In this document: positions 25,664 to 34,227 of the stretch, piece after piece
Layout of the letters: each line of letters opens with the position of its first letter
Position numbering within the stretch: the first letter of the stretch is position 1
Source: Kitasatospora azatica KCTC 9699
Lineage (GTDB): Bacteria > Actinomycetota > Actinomycetes > Streptomycetales > Streptomycetaceae
DNA length: 64,000 bases
Reading direction: 5' to 3'
NCBI RefSeq assembly: GCF_000744785.1
Contig: NZ_JQMO01000003.1
Location: 1,178,001 to 1,242,000 of the forward strand
Made by a program: the position numbers and the translations under genes
Notes under the pieces: generated by a model
Told to the model about the DNA's origin: nothing
The model's database searches: none
The model's input: only the letters and a program-made list of their open reading frames with translations

Positions 25664-28345
25664 TCAGTCGGTCGCCTCGGCCGCCACCGCCGCCTTGCGG
25701 GTGCGGCGGCGCGGCGCCGGTGCTGCCTCGGCCGCAGCCTCAGCCGGCACCTCGGTCTCGGCGACCGCCTTCTTGGCGGCGGTCTTCCGGGTCCGAGTGG
25801 CCTTCTTGGCGGGGGCCTCGGCCGAAGCCGGCTCGGTCTCCGCCGGAGCGGCAGCCGCCGCAGCCTTCTTGATGGTCCGCTTGGCAGCCGCCTTCTTCGC
25901 GACCGGCGCCTCCTCGGCGACCACGACGGCCTCGGCAGCCGCGGCGGTCTTCTTGGCCGCGGTCTTCCTGGTGGTCGTCTTCTTCGCCGGAGCCTTCTCG
26001 ACCGGCTGCTCCGCGATGTCCGCGACGGTCGCGATGTCCGCCTCGGCCGGAGCGGCAGCCGCAGCCTTCTTGGTGGTCCGCTTGGCGGGCACCCGCTTGG
26101 TGGCGGTCTTCTTGGCCGGCTGCTCGGCAGTGGCCTCCTCGACCGGAGCCGCGACCGGGGCCGCCACCTCGGCCGGAGCCTCGGTCACGGTCGTCGCCTT
26201 GCGAGTGCGGCGGCGCGGGGCCGGCGCGGTCTCGGTGACCACGGCCACCGCCACCGCAACCGCCTCGGCCTCGGCCTCGGCCGGAGCCTCTGCCACGGCC
26301 GTCGTCGCCTTGCGAGCGCGGCGGCGCGGGGCCGGCGCGACCTCGGTGGCCGCAGCCTCGGCCGGAGCCTCGGTCACGGCCTCGGCCGGGGTGACAGCCG
26401 CGTCCTCGGCAACCGCCTTCTTCGCGGCGGTCTTCCGGGTCCGGGTGGCCTTCTTCGGTGCGGGGCTCGCGCTCTCCTCGACCGGCGCACCGGCCTGGCT
26501 CGGCACGGTCACCGTCGCGGGCGCCTCGGGCGCCGGAGCAGCCTCGGTGACGGCAGCGACAGCAGCAGCCACCGGGGCGACAGCCACAGGTGCCGCCTCC
26601 ACGGCCTCGACCGCACTCGCCGTCGTCGCGGCCTCGACCGCCGCGTTGCCACGCGAGCGCCGACGACGCCGACGCGGCGCCGCCGTCTCGCCGTCCCCGC
26701 CGGCGGGCACACCGGCCGCCGGGACAGCCGCCCCAGCACCGTCTGCGCCAGCGCCGCCCGACACGGCACCGGTCACCGGCGCCGTCCCCTCGGCGACCGA
26801 AGAGCCGCCACGGGTACGCCGACGGTTGCGCGGCGCCCGGGCCGACCGCTCCTCGGTCGCCTGCTCGCCGACCGCACAGCGACGCCCGTTCCCGCGCTCG
26901 CCATTGGGGCGGTCACTGCCGGAGCGCTCAGCGGAACGCTCGCCCGAGCGCTCGCCGCCGGGTCGCTCGCCGCCACGGCCGCCACGACCGCGGTCGCGCT
27001 CGCCGCCCCGGCCGCCACCGGTGCGCGCACCGCGCCCGCCGGTCTCGCCGAGGTCCTCGACCTCCTCGGCGGCCAGTCCGGCCCGGGTGCGCTCGGAACG
27101 CGGCAGCACGCCCTTGGTACCGGGCACGATCTTCAGCAGCTCGTACAGGTGCGGGGAGGTCGAGTAGGTCTCCTCCGGCTCGTTGAAGCCCAGCTCCAGC
27201 GCCTTGTTGATCAGCTGCCAGCGCGGGATGTCGTCCCAGTCGACCAGCGTGACCGCGGTGCCCGAGGCGCCGGCCCGGCCGGTCCGGCCGATCCGGTGCA
27301 GGTAGGTCTTCTCGTCCTCGGGGCACTGGTAGTTGATGACGTGCGTGACGCCCTCGACGTCGATGCCGCGGGCCGCGACGTCGGTGCAGACCAGCACGTC
27401 GACCTTGCCGCTGCGGAACGCCCGCAGAGCCTGCTCGCGGGCGCCCTGGCCGAGGTCGCCGTGCACGGCGCCGGCCGCGAAGCCGCGCTGGGTCAGCTGG
27501 TCGGCCACATCGGCGGCGGTCCGCTTGGTGCGGCAGAAGATCATCGCCAGCCCGCGGCCCTCGGCCTGCAGGATCCGCGCGACCATCTCGACCTTGTCCA
27601 GCGAGTGGGCGCGGAAGATGTGCTGCTCGACGGAGGCGACGGTGTGGCCGGTGTCGTCCGGCGCGGCCGCCCGGATGTGGGTCGGCTGGCTCATGTACCG
27701 ACGAGCCAGGCTGATCACCTGTCCCGGCATGGTGGCCGAGAACAGCAGGGTCTGCCGCTTGGCGGGCAGCATGGTCAGGATCTTCTCGACGTCGGGCAGG
27801 AAGCCCAGGTCGAGCATCTCGTCGGCCTCGTCGAGCACCAGGGCCCGGATCTTGGAGAGGTCGAGCTTCTTCTGCCCGGCCAGGTCGAGCAGCCGGCCGG
27901 GGGTGCCGACCACGATGTCGACGCCCTTCTTCAGCGCCTCGACCTGCGGCTCGTAGGCCCGGCCGCCGTAGATGGCGAGCACGCGGACGTTGCGGACCTT
28001 GCCGGCGGTCTGCAGGTCGTTGGTCACCTGGGTGCAGAGTTCGCGGGTGGGGACCACGATCAGCGCCTGCGGGCTGTCGGAGAGCTGCTCCTCGGTGGCC
28101 CGGCCGGCGTCCACGTCGGCGCGCACGATCGCGCGCTCGATCAGCGGGAGGCCGAAGCCGAGGGTCTTGCCGGTGCCCGTCTTGGCCTGGCCGATGACAT
28201 CGTGCCCGGTCAGCGCGACCGGGAGGGTCATCTCCTGGATCGGGAACGGGTGGATGATGCCGACCGACTCCAGCGCCTCGGCGGTCTCCGGGAGGATGCC
28301 GAGTTCGCGGAACGTGGTCTTCGTGGGTTCAGTCGTGGTGGACAG
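25664..28345 (-). CDS. DEAD-box RNA helicase with long basic tail
   Basis: 893 residues if translation starts at CTG 28345. The Q-motif (FRELGILPETAEALESVGII then PFPIQ) is followed by Walker A AKTGTGKT, PTRELCTQV, DEAD (VLDEADEML), SAT, and the C-terminal motifs VCTDVAARGIDVEG and HRIGRTGRAG. After about residue 440 come an Arg/Gly-rich stretch (GGRGGERDRGRGGRGG) and a 350-residue Lys/Ala/Pro tail. No ATG, GTG or TTG precedes the Q-motif in frame; ATG 28231 would delete it. CTG has GGAAGAGG 7 nt upstream. Likely a RhlE/CsdA-type helicase for ribosome assembly or RNA decay. Confidence 0.9.
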   Translation of the reverse strand: MSTTTEPTKTTFRELGILPETAEALESVGIIHPFPIQEMTLPVALTGHDVIGQAKTGTGKTLGFGLPLIERAIVRADVDAGRATEEQLSDSPQALIVVPTRELCTQVTNDLQTAGKVRNVRVLAIYGGRAYEPQVEALKKGVDIVVGTPGRLLDLAGQKKLDLSKIRALVLDEADEMLDLGFLPDVEKILTMLPAKRQTLLFSATMPGQVISLARRYMSQPTHIRAAAPDDTGHTVASVEQHIFRAHSLDKVEMVARILQAEGRGLAMIFCRTKRTAADVADQLTQRGFAAGAVHGDLGQGAREQALRAFRSGKVDVLVCTDVAARGIDVEGVTHVINYQCPEDEKTYLHRIGRTGRAGASGTAVTLVDWDDIPRWQLINKALELGFNEPEETYSTSPHLYELLKIVPGTKGVLPRSERTRAGLAAEEVEDLGETGGRGARTGGGRGGERDRGRGGRGGERPGGERSGERSAERSGSDRPNGERGNGRRCAVGEQATEERSARAPRNRRRTRGGSSVAEGTAPVTGAVSGGAGADGAGAAVPAAGVPAGGDGETAAPRRRRRRSRGNAAVEAATTASAVEAVEAAPVAVAPVAAAVAAVTEAAPAPEAPATVTVPSQAGAPVEESASPAPKKATRTRKTAAKKAVAEDAAVTPAEAVTEAPAEAAATEVAPAPRRRARKATTAVAEAPAEAEAEAVAVAVAVVTETAPAPRRRTRKATTVTEAPAEVAAPVAAPVEEATAEQPAKKTATKRVPAKRTTKKAAAAAPAEADIATVADIAEQPVEKAPAKKTTTRKTAAKKTAAAAEAVVVAEEAPVAKKAAAKRTIKKAAAAAAPAETEPASAEAPAKKATRTRKTAAKKAVAETEVPAEAAAEAAPAPRRRTRKAAVAAEATD

Positions 28346-28855
28346 GGTGCTGCCTCTTCCGTGTGGCGGGCCGAGAGCGAGTGGACGGCGGGCAGCCGCG
28401 TGACTGTGCCGGGTCCGAGGACCCGTCAGTTACGAGGTCGTGCACGACCGCGCCGGTCCCTGCTGCGCGCGGGCGCCGGCCCTGGCTGGGCTGCGGCGTC
28501 CCGAGGCGTGGGGGAGATTTCCCTTGAGGGGTCGGCGCGGGACCGGCGCCCTGCGGCGCGGTCCGCGGCGGCCCTCGCTCGGCCACTGATGCGGTGCCTG
28601 GCTTGAGGTCCAAGCCAAGGTCGGAGCCGATCGGCTCTCCGACCGGGCATCCGCGTACGTGAGACCCTGGCGCCGCGAACCGGAATGATCCGGACGAAGC
28701 GAACCCGCGCGGTCTGCGAACCGTGCGGGTATACGGGTCCCTGTACCACTGTACCGGCAGCGGCCGACTCGAACACGTGATGCGCCTGACACGGCCGCAC
28801 CGGGGGCCGCAGGTGGAGCTCGACGGCAGGTCACGGCGGTCTAGAGTGACGGTCC
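28346..28855. other. 510-bp divergent intergenic region with hairpins
   Basis: No gene seen. Near the helicase start is CGGGTCC-GA-GGACCCG (28410-28425), which would form a hairpin in its leader. A second hairpin pairs ACCCGCGCGGT (28703-28713) with ACCGTGCGGGT (28720-28730), one G-U. A direct repeat CTGTACC occurs at 28741 and 28749. A long structured helicase leader is plausible, as for cold-regulated helicases, but that is inference. Confidence 0.5.
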
Positions 28856-29578
28856 ATGGAGACTCAAGGCGAGGCCGGCCAGGTCGGCTCGATCGGTGAC
28901 TGGACGACCTGCTCGGCCGACCCGGACTACCGGGCCGCCGTGCTCGACCTGCTGGGCGCACTGGCCTACGGGGAGCTGAGCGCCTTCGAGCGCCTGGCCG
29001 ACGACGCCAAGCTGGCGCCCGGCCTGGCCGACAAGGCCGCGCTGGCCCGGATGGCCTCGGCCGAGTTCCAGCACTACCAGCTGCTGCACGACCGGCTGGC
29101 CGAGATCGGCGCCGACCCGACCGAGTCGATGACCCCGTTCGTCGAGCCGCTGGAGTCCTTCCACCGGGTGACCGCGCCCTCGGACTGGCTGGAGGGCCTG
29201 GTCAAGGCCTATGTCGGCGACTCGATCGCGACCGACTTCTACCGCGAGGTGGCGGTCCGGCTGGACGACGACACCCGCGACCTGGTGCTGAGTGTGATGA
29301 GCGACACCGGGCACGCGCAGTTCGCGGTGGACAAGGTGCGCCAGGCGATCGAGGAGAACCCGCGGGTCGGCGGCCGGCTCGCGCTCTGGGGTCGACGGCT
29401 GATGGGCGAGGCGCTCAGTCAGGCGCAGCGGGTGGTGGCCGAGCGCGACGCGCTCTCCAACCTGCTGGTCGGCGGCGCGGAGGTGCGCGGCTTCGACCTG
29501 GTCGAGGTCGGCAAGATGTTCAACCGGATCACCGAGGCGCACACCAAGCGGATGAGCGCGCTGGGCCTGGCTTCCTGA
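28856..29578 (+). CDS. Ferritin-like-fold protein
   Basis: 240 residues, all-helical. Candidate di-iron ligands occur in helix pairs: GELSAFERLADDA, ASAEFQHYQLLHDRL (ExxH), TDFYREVAVRL and SDTGHAQFAVDKV. The pattern resembles the actinobacterial ferritin-like/MiaE-like family, Rv3210c in the matching mycobacterial block. Enzymatic role unknown; tRNA hydroxylation by analogy with MiaE is only a suggestion. ATG 28856 follows TAGAGT by 8 nt without Shine-Dalgarno. A 30-bp tandem repeat begins at its stop codon. Confidence 0.83.
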   Translation: METQGEAGQVGSIGDWTTCSADPDYRAAVLDLLGALAYGELSAFERLADDAKLAPGLADKAALARMASAEFQHYQLLHDRLAEIGADPTESMTPFVEPLESFHRVTAPSDWLEGLVKAYVGDSIATDFYREVAVRLDDDTRDLVLSVMSDTGHAQFAVDKVRQAIEENPRVGGRLALWGRRLMGEALSQAQRVVAERDALSNLLVGGAEVRGFDLVEVGKMFNRITEAHTKRMSALGLAS

Positions 29579-29693
29579 GCGAGCGCTTGCTCGGTGCGCG
29601 CCGCCTGGCCAAGCGCTTGCTCAGCGAGTGCCGCCTGGCCAAGCGCTTGCTCAGCCAGCACGGCCTGGCCAAGCGCTTGCTCAGGCCGACCCC
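29574..29693. repeat. Four tandem 30-bp units containing AAGCGCTT
   Basis: Units at 29574-29603 (degenerate, includes the stop codon of the ferritin-like gene), 29604-29633, 29634-29663 and 29664-29693. The conserved part is CCTGGCCAAGCGCTTGCTCA. Each unit carries the palindrome AAGCGCTT (first copy GAGCGCTT). It fills the gap between two convergent genes. Confidence 0.9.
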
Positions 29694-29699
29694 TGCTCG

Positions 29700-29996
29700 T
29701 CAGGCCGCGTGCCGCCGGTGCCGCCGGTGGCTGCCGTGCTGGGCGGCCAGGTCCGGCCGGGCCGGCACCGAGGTGAGCAGCCCGGTGCAGATCGCCGTCA
29801 TCACCAGGGTGGCCGCCGGCTCGCCGCCCGCCAGGGTGAAGCGGATCACCAGACCGCTGAGCAGCGCCGAGACCAGCGCGGTGCCGATGGTCAGCCCGCG
29901 GGACATCGGGTAGTACTCCGGGACCAGGACCAGCGCGGCGGCTGCGGCCAGCAGGCCGATCAGTGCGAACAGCACGGCTTCGACGGGCAGGGGCAC
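29700..29996 (-). CDS. Small integral membrane protein
   Basis: 98 residues with three predicted membrane helices: AVLFALIGLLAAAAALVLVP, GLTIGTALVSALLSGLVIRF and ATLVMTAICTGLLTSVPA, and a basic His/Arg-rich tail (HGSHRRHRRHAA). Function unknown; no transporter motif. GTG 29996 is chosen because GGGAGG lies 6 nt upstream and the first helix begins directly after. A longer frame upstream has no ribosome site. Confidence 0.75.
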   Translation of the reverse strand: MPLPVEAVLFALIGLLAAAAALVLVPEYYPMSRGLTIGTALVSALLSGLVIRFTLAGGEPAATLVMTAICTGLLTSVPARPDLAAQHGSHRRHRRHAA

Positions 29997-30090
29997 GGTC
30001 GGCCTCCCGGAACTGGTGCGGAGCCGCGGCGGGGGGACCGCGGTGGCCCACCCATACCCGAAGCCGTCGGCGCGGAAACGGTGCCGAAAC

Positions 30091-30131
30091 AACGAAGCCC
30101 GCCACTGCTCGAGGCAGTGACGGGCTTCGTT
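30091..30131 (-). terminator. Terminator of the DUF3107 gene
   Basis: Stem of 18 positions with a single mismatch: AACGAAGCCCG (30091-30101) and CACTGC (30103-30108) pair with GCAGTG (30114-30119) and CGGGCTTCGTT (30121-30131), loop 5 nt. It begins 9 bp beyond the stop at 30140. Confidence 0.85.
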
Positions 30132-30139
30132 CGGTCCGC

Positions 30140-30367
30140 TCAGATGGTGCCGAAGCCGACCTTGCGGACCGCCTGCTCGCCGATCTCGACGTACGCCAGC
30201 CGCTCGGCCGGGACGATGATGCGGCGGCCGTGCTCATCGGTCAGCGAGAAGAGCTTCGAGGTGCCGTCCAGCGCCTTGGCGACCGCGTTCTCGACCTCGT
30301 CCGCGGTCTGCGAGCTCTCGATGACGATCTCTCGCGGCGCGTTCTGCACGCCGATCTTGACCTCCAC
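30140..30367 (-). CDS. DUF3107 protein
   Basis: 75 residues: VEVKIGVQNAPREIVIESSQ, then TADEVENAVAKALD, LFSLTDEHGRRIIVPAERLA and YVEIGEQAVRKVGFGTI. This is the short actinobacterial DUF3107 family (TB9.4 in mycobacteria), found beside a TetR gene as here. Function unknown; the fold looks like a small alpha/beta domain. GTG 30367 is chosen because GGAGGG and GGAAG precede it and the family starts at this valine. Strong terminator downstream. Confidence 0.88.
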   Translation of the reverse strand: MEVKIGVQNAPREIVIESSQTADEVENAVAKALDGTSKLFSLTDEHGRRIIVPAERLAYVEIGEQAVRKVGFGTI

Positions 30368-30485
30368 GGCTTCCGTCCCTCCGGGGTTGCAGCCTCCACG
30401 CGCGACGGTCGGCCAGGTGAGCCCGGCTGCCGCGCCGTACGGCTTCACCTTAGAGCAAGCCGAGGCGACGGATCCGTTGCCGGGC

Positions 30486-31154
30486 TCAGCTGTCGGCGAA
30501 CCCCTGACCGGGCGCCATCGGCTGGTCGCCGGGGTGCATCGGGAAGCCCTTGAGGCCGCGCCAGGCCAGGCTGGCGACCAGCCGGACGGCCTCCTCGCGC
30601 GGGATCTCGCGCCCCTGCGAGAGCCAGTAGCGGGCGGTGATCTGGGCAAGCCCGCAGACTCCGGCGGCCAGCAGCTTGGCCTCCGTCTCCGGCAGGTCGG
30701 TGTCCTCCGCGATCACCTTGCTGACCAGCGTGGCGCTCAGGTCGGCGGCCCGGTCCACCCGCTCGCGCACGGCGGGCTCGTTGGTCAGGTCGGACTCGAA
30801 GACCAGCCGGAACGAGCCGGACTCGCTGGCCACGTAGTCGAAGTAGGCCTGCATGGTGGCCGCCACCCGCTGCTTGTTGTCGGTGGTGGCGTCCAGCGCC
30901 GCCCGGGTCGACTCGACCAGGGCGTCGCAGTGCTTGTCCAGCAGCGCGAGGTACAGCTCCAGCTTCCCGGGGAAGTGCTGGTACAGCACCGGCTTGCTGA
31001 CTCCGGCGCGTTCGGCGATGTCGTCCATCGCCGCGGCGTGGTAGCCCTGGGCGACGAACACCTCCTGCGCGGCTCCGAGCAGCTGCTCACGGCGGGCGCT
31101 ACGCGGCAGCCGGGCGCCGCGTGGGCGGTCCTGGGCCTCCTGGATGGCCGTCAC
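30486..31154 (-). CDS. TetR-family transcriptional regulator
   Basis: 222 residues. N-terminal helix-turn-helix at about residues 20-60: REQLLGAAQEVFVAQGYHAA and IAERAGVSKPVLYQHFPGKL. The remainder is a helical ligand/dimer domain. Rv3208 is the mycobacterial equivalent by context. The ligand is unknown. GTG 31154 has AGGAG at 4 nt; a GTG four codons earlier is possible. A -10-like TAGAAT and an overlapping palindrome in the 165-bp gap to the divergent hydrolase gene suggest autoregulation and possibly control of that gene. Confidence 0.9.
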   Translation of the reverse strand: MTAIQEAQDRPRGARLPRSARREQLLGAAQEVFVAQGYHAAAMDDIAERAGVSKPVLYQHFPGKLELYLALLDKHCDALVESTRAALDATTDNKQRVAATMQAYFDYVASESGSFRLVFESDLTNEPAVRERVDRAADLSATLVSKVIAEDTDLPETEAKLLAAGVCGLAQITARYWLSQGREIPREEAVRLVASLAWRGLKGFPMHPGDQPMAPGQGFADS

Positions 31155-31190
31155 GGCGCTCCTCACTTGGCGTTGATGGCAGGGCGGCTG

Positions 31191-31206
31191 ATTCTACTTT
31201 CGAGTA
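31191..31206. promoter_or_regulatory. Putative TetR operator overlapping the -10 box
   Basis: TACT-TTCG-AGTA (31195-31206) is an inverted repeat in the tetR-hydrolase gap. On the minus strand TAGAAT (31196-31191) is a good -10 element, about 30 nt before the TetR start. A bound repressor here would block RNA polymerase. Confidence 0.5.
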
Positions 31207-31318
31207 ACCCTCGGCGCGCCCGTCCGGAGGGGGAAAAGCGCAGCTCTCGGGTTGTTGGGTGCCCACAATACGGCGCGGGCCCCCGTCCGGCGCCAGAGTC
31301 TCACTACCATCTTCTCCC

Positions 31319-32287
31319 ATGAGCACTGAGCAGCAGGAGCGGGCCGGGGCGGAGCCGGGCGAGGGTGCGGACGGCGGTCCGGGCGAACGCCCGGCCGGTC
31401 TCTGGGAGACCCGGGTGGTCGAGGTGCCGGGTGCGGTGCTGTCGGTGACCGGGCCGACCGCGGACGCGGTGGCGGGCCTGCCCGAGGCGCTCTTCGTGCA
31501 CGGTCTGGGCGGCTCGGCCGACAACTGGACCGAGCTGATGGCCGACCTGGACGGCGTGGTCCGCGGCGAGGCGATCGACCTGCCGGGCTTCGGTTGGTCG
31601 GCCCCGCCGCTGGACGGCAACCTCTCGGTCTCCGGGCACGTCCGGGCGGTGATCGGCTACCTGGAGGCGACCGGCCGCGGCCCGGTGCACCTGTTCGGCA
31701 ACTCGCTCGGCGGAGCCGTCTCGGTGCGGCTCGCGGCGCTGCGCCCGGACCTGGTCCGCAGTCTGACGCTGATCTCGCCGGCGCTGCCCGAACTGCCGCC
31801 GCAGCGCTCGGCGCTGCCCACCGGACTGCTCGCGGTGCCCGGGGTGCCCCGGCTGCTGGCCCGGATCCCGTCCGACGGGCGCAGCGTGGAGCAGGCCACC
31901 GACGGGCTGCTCGACCTGGTCTACGGCAACGCCCGCGCGATCCCCGCCGAGAAGCGCGAGTTGGCGGTCGCCGAGTACCGGCGGCGGATCGGGCTGCCGT
32001 ACGCGATGCAGGTGCTGGTCGGCTCCGCGCGCGGGATCGTCTCCGCCTACACCGAGCGCGGCGACCAGGCGCTGTGGCGGCAGGCGGAGCGGGTCGAGGT
32101 GCCGGTCCTGCTGGTCTACGGGCTGCGCGACAAGCTGGTCTCGTACCGCTCGGCGGCGCGGGCCTGCGCGGCCTTCAAGGACGCCCGGCTGCTGGTGCTG
32201 CCGGAGTCCGGGCACGTGGCGATGATGGAGCACCCGGCGCAGGTGGGGCGCTCGGTACGGGAGTTCCTGCGCGAGGTCGGGGACTGA
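31319..32287 (+). CDS. Alpha/beta-hydrolase
   Basis: 322 residues. Oxyanion region LFVHGLGGSADNW, nucleophile GNSLGG (Ser about residue 130), acid probably D in VYGLRDKLV, and His in LPESGHVAMMEHP. The gene matches mycobacterial LipV (Rv3203) or a related hydrolase only loosely by neighbourhood. Substrate unknown. The N-terminal 30 residues are low complexity (GAEPGEGADGGPGERPAG). TACCAT ends 8 nt before ATG 31319; no Shine-Dalgarno. Possibly regulated by the divergent TetR. Confidence 0.87.
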   Translation: MSTEQQERAGAEPGEGADGGPGERPAGLWETRVVEVPGAVLSVTGPTADAVAGLPEALFVHGLGGSADNWTELMADLDGVVRGEAIDLPGFGWSAPPLDGNLSVSGHVRAVIGYLEATGRGPVHLFGNSLGGAVSVRLAALRPDLVRSLTLISPALPELPPQRSALPTGLLAVPGVPRLLARIPSDGRSVEQATDGLLDLVYGNARAIPAEKRELAVAEYRRRIGLPYAMQVLVGSARGIVSAYTERGDQALWRQAERVEVPVLLVYGLRDKLVSYRSAARACAAFKDARLLVLPESGHVAMMEHPAQVGRSVREFLREVGD

Positions 32288-32649
32288 CCGAACGTCAGAG
32301 GTCAGCCGAGGTTACGGGCATTCACTCCTTCAGGTGGCGGATGCGCAGGTGAGCGATGCCGGGGCGGATTCCGTTCTACCTTCTAGGTGTCGGACCGAAC
32401 AGATGTGGGGGGCGTGGGGGCGCCCGAGAGTGTGTGACTGATGTGCGCAGTGGGCGGGGTCGGCCCTCCCTCAGCCTCCGGCTGGGAGGCGCCCCCCATT
32501 CGGCCCGGGCGTGGGGGTGCCCGGTGAGGTGCGACGGGCCGTGCCTGTCGCCGTGCGCTCTTCGCTAGGTCCCTGGGTCCGCTGGTCGTCCGCTGATTCG
32601 CACCCGCGTCGTTTCGGCGTTCCCGTTCGCTCTGCTTCTGGAGGTCGTC
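32288..32649. other. Gene-free interval upstream of the glycosyltransferase operon
   Basis: 362 bp with no convincing gene. It contains a copy of a dispersed hairpin repeat (32465-32502), an ACCT-TCT-AGGT inverted repeat at 32378-32388, and the ribosome site GGAGG just before GTG 32650. Promoters of the exopolysaccharide-type operon presumably lie here. Confidence 0.5.
32465..32502. repeat. Dispersed hairpin repeat, copy 1
   Basis: Core CAGCCTCCGGCTGGGAGG followed by CGCCCCCCATTCGG. The left arm CCTCCC...CAGCC pairs with GGCTGGGAGG. It shares its layout (AGCCTCCGGC, a G-run, a C-run, CATTC) with the element at 43291-43326. Similar short elements are familiar to me from streptomycete intergenic regions. 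Confidence 0.7.
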
Positions 32650-34227
32650 GTGCGCATTGCTCTGCTCACCGAGGGCACTCACTCGTACCCGCAGCGTGCC
32701 GCAGTCGGGCGCGAGCCCGGCTGGTGCGACCGGCTGGCCGAGGGGCTGCCGGAGCACGAGTTCGAGCGGTTCGTGCTGTTGGCCGGGGCCTCCTCGGCCA
32801 CCGACCGGCCCGACCCCGGGATCCGCACGCTCGCGCTGCGCGGCCCGCGCCCTGCCGGTCGCGGGCCCGGCGCGGTCCGTCGCCGGCACTACGCGCGGGC
32901 CTACGAACAACTGGTCCAGGCCCTGGTACTGCCGCGCGAGCACGAGGCTTTCGCCGTCGGGCTGCACCGGCTGGCCGCGCTGGCCCGGGAGGACGGCGCA
33001 CTGCCCGCCTTCCTGGCCTCCAGCCACGCGCACGCGGTGCTGGAGCGGGTCTGGCGCTCGCCCGGCGCCGACACCGCCGCCGGACAGCCGCTGGTCCGGG
33101 ACGTGCTGGTCGCCGGAGACCTTCTCGAGCAGTGCCTGCGCCCGCTGGCCGCCGACTGGTACGGCGACGGGCCGGGCGGCCTCGCCGGCGTCGACCTGTG
33201 CCATGTGGTCGGCGGCGGCCCGGCCGCGCTGCCCGCCCTGGTGGCCAAGGAGCGGTTCGGGATGCCGTTCGTCCTCACCGAGCACGGGCTGCACCTGCGC
33301 GAGCAGTACCTCGGCTACCGGCAGGCGCCGTACCGCTGGCCGGTCCGGGCGCTGCTGCTGAGCTTCTTCCGGCTGCTCACCGCCGAGACCTACCGGCAGG
33401 CCGCGCTGCTCACCCCCGGCAGCGGCTACGACCGCGAGTGGCAACTGCGCTGCGGGGCCCGGCCGGAGCGGATCCGGGTGGTCTACCAGGGCCTGCCCGC
33501 GGTGGCCCGCCCGGCCGCGGGCGCCGAGCCGGACCAGCCGACCCTGGTCTGGGCCGGGCGGCTGGAGCCGGCCGCCGATCCGGAGTCGATGCTGCACGCC
33601 TTCGCCCGGATCCGCGCCGAACTGCCCGGCGCCCGGCTGCGGATGCACGGGCCCGAGGGGCTGCCCGGCTACCGCGAGCACTGCGCGGCGGTGGCCCGGC
33701 GGCTCGGGGTGAGCGAGCAGGTGGAGTTCAGCGCCGAGCCGCGCCTGCTGGCCGAGGTCTGGGCCGGCAGCACGGTCGCGGTCTTCTCGGCCCGCTCGCT
33801 GCCCCAGCCGCGCCCGCTGGCCGATGCGATGCTCAGCGGCCGGGCCCTGGTCGCCACCGACGTGGGCGTGGCCCGTGAGGTGGTCGGGCCGACCGGCCTG
33901 CTGGTACCGCCCTGCGATCCGCCCGCGCTGGCCGTCGCCTGCCTGGCCCTGCTGGGGGACGAGGAGCGGCGCGCCCGGCTGGGCCTGGCCGGCCGACTGC
34001 GGGCGCAGGAGCGGTTCGCGGTGGAACCGGTGGTGGCCTCGTTCCGGGAGATCTATCTGGAACTGGTCTCGCAGTGGCCGGCCTTCCCCGCCGCCGAGCG
34101 CCGGGCGGGCGCGCTGCCGCGCCCGTTCACCCGGCCCGCCGAGTACTGGGTGGCGGGCGATACGCCGAGCCCCACGGCGGCGCAGACCGGTGCCGGCTCG
34201 GCCGAGGCGATGGCGCAGGCGAGTTGA
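32650..34227 (+). CDS. DUF3492/PelF-type glycosyltransferase (GT4)
   Basis: 525 residues. The N-terminal DUF3492 part starts MRIALLTEGTHSYPQRAAVG and includes VDLCHVVGGGPAALPALVAK and PFVLTEHGLHLREQYLGY. The C-terminal GT4 Rossmann domain holds LVWAGRLEPAADPESMLHAF and the nucleotide-sugar segment PRPLADAMLSGRALVATDVG. PelF-like enzymes polymerise exopolysaccharide with UDP-sugars. GTG start with GGAGG upstream. The stop overlaps the next ATG by 1 nt. The three-gene set with a membrane protein and a sugar-nucleotide epimerase suggests a cell-surface polysaccharide role. Confidence 0.88.
   Translation: MRIALLTEGTHSYPQRAAVGREPGWCDRLAEGLPEHEFERFVLLAGASSATDRPDPGIRTLALRGPRPAGRGPGAVRRRHYARAYEQLVQALVLPREHEAFAVGLHRLAALAREDGALPAFLASSHAHAVLERVWRSPGADTAAGQPLVRDVLVAGDLLEQCLRPLAADWYGDGPGGLAGVDLCHVVGGGPAALPALVAKERFGMPFVLTEHGLHLREQYLGYRQAPYRWPVRALLLSFFRLLTAETYRQAALLTPGSGYDREWQLRCGARPERIRVVYQGLPAVARPAAGAEPDQPTLVWAGRLEPAADPESMLHAFARIRAELPGARLRMHGPEGLPGYREHCAAVARRLGVSEQVEFSAEPRLLAEVWAGSTVAVFSARSLPQPRPLADAMLSGRALVATDVGVAREVVGPTGLLVPPCDPPALAVACLALLGDEERRARLGLAGRLRAQERFAVEPVVASFREIYLELVSQWPAFPAAERRAGALPRPFTRPAEYWVAGDTPSPTAAQTGAGSAEAMAQAS

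Noticed and set aside
29574..29693. CRISPR or attachment-site array
   Set aside because: 30-bp units abut without spacers; no integrase, tRNA or cas gene in the window.
29579..29693. Read-through extension of the ferritin-like protein through the repeats
   Set aside because: The frame stays open after the stop, but this follows from a 30-bp unit without stops; nothing suggests stop-codon suppression.
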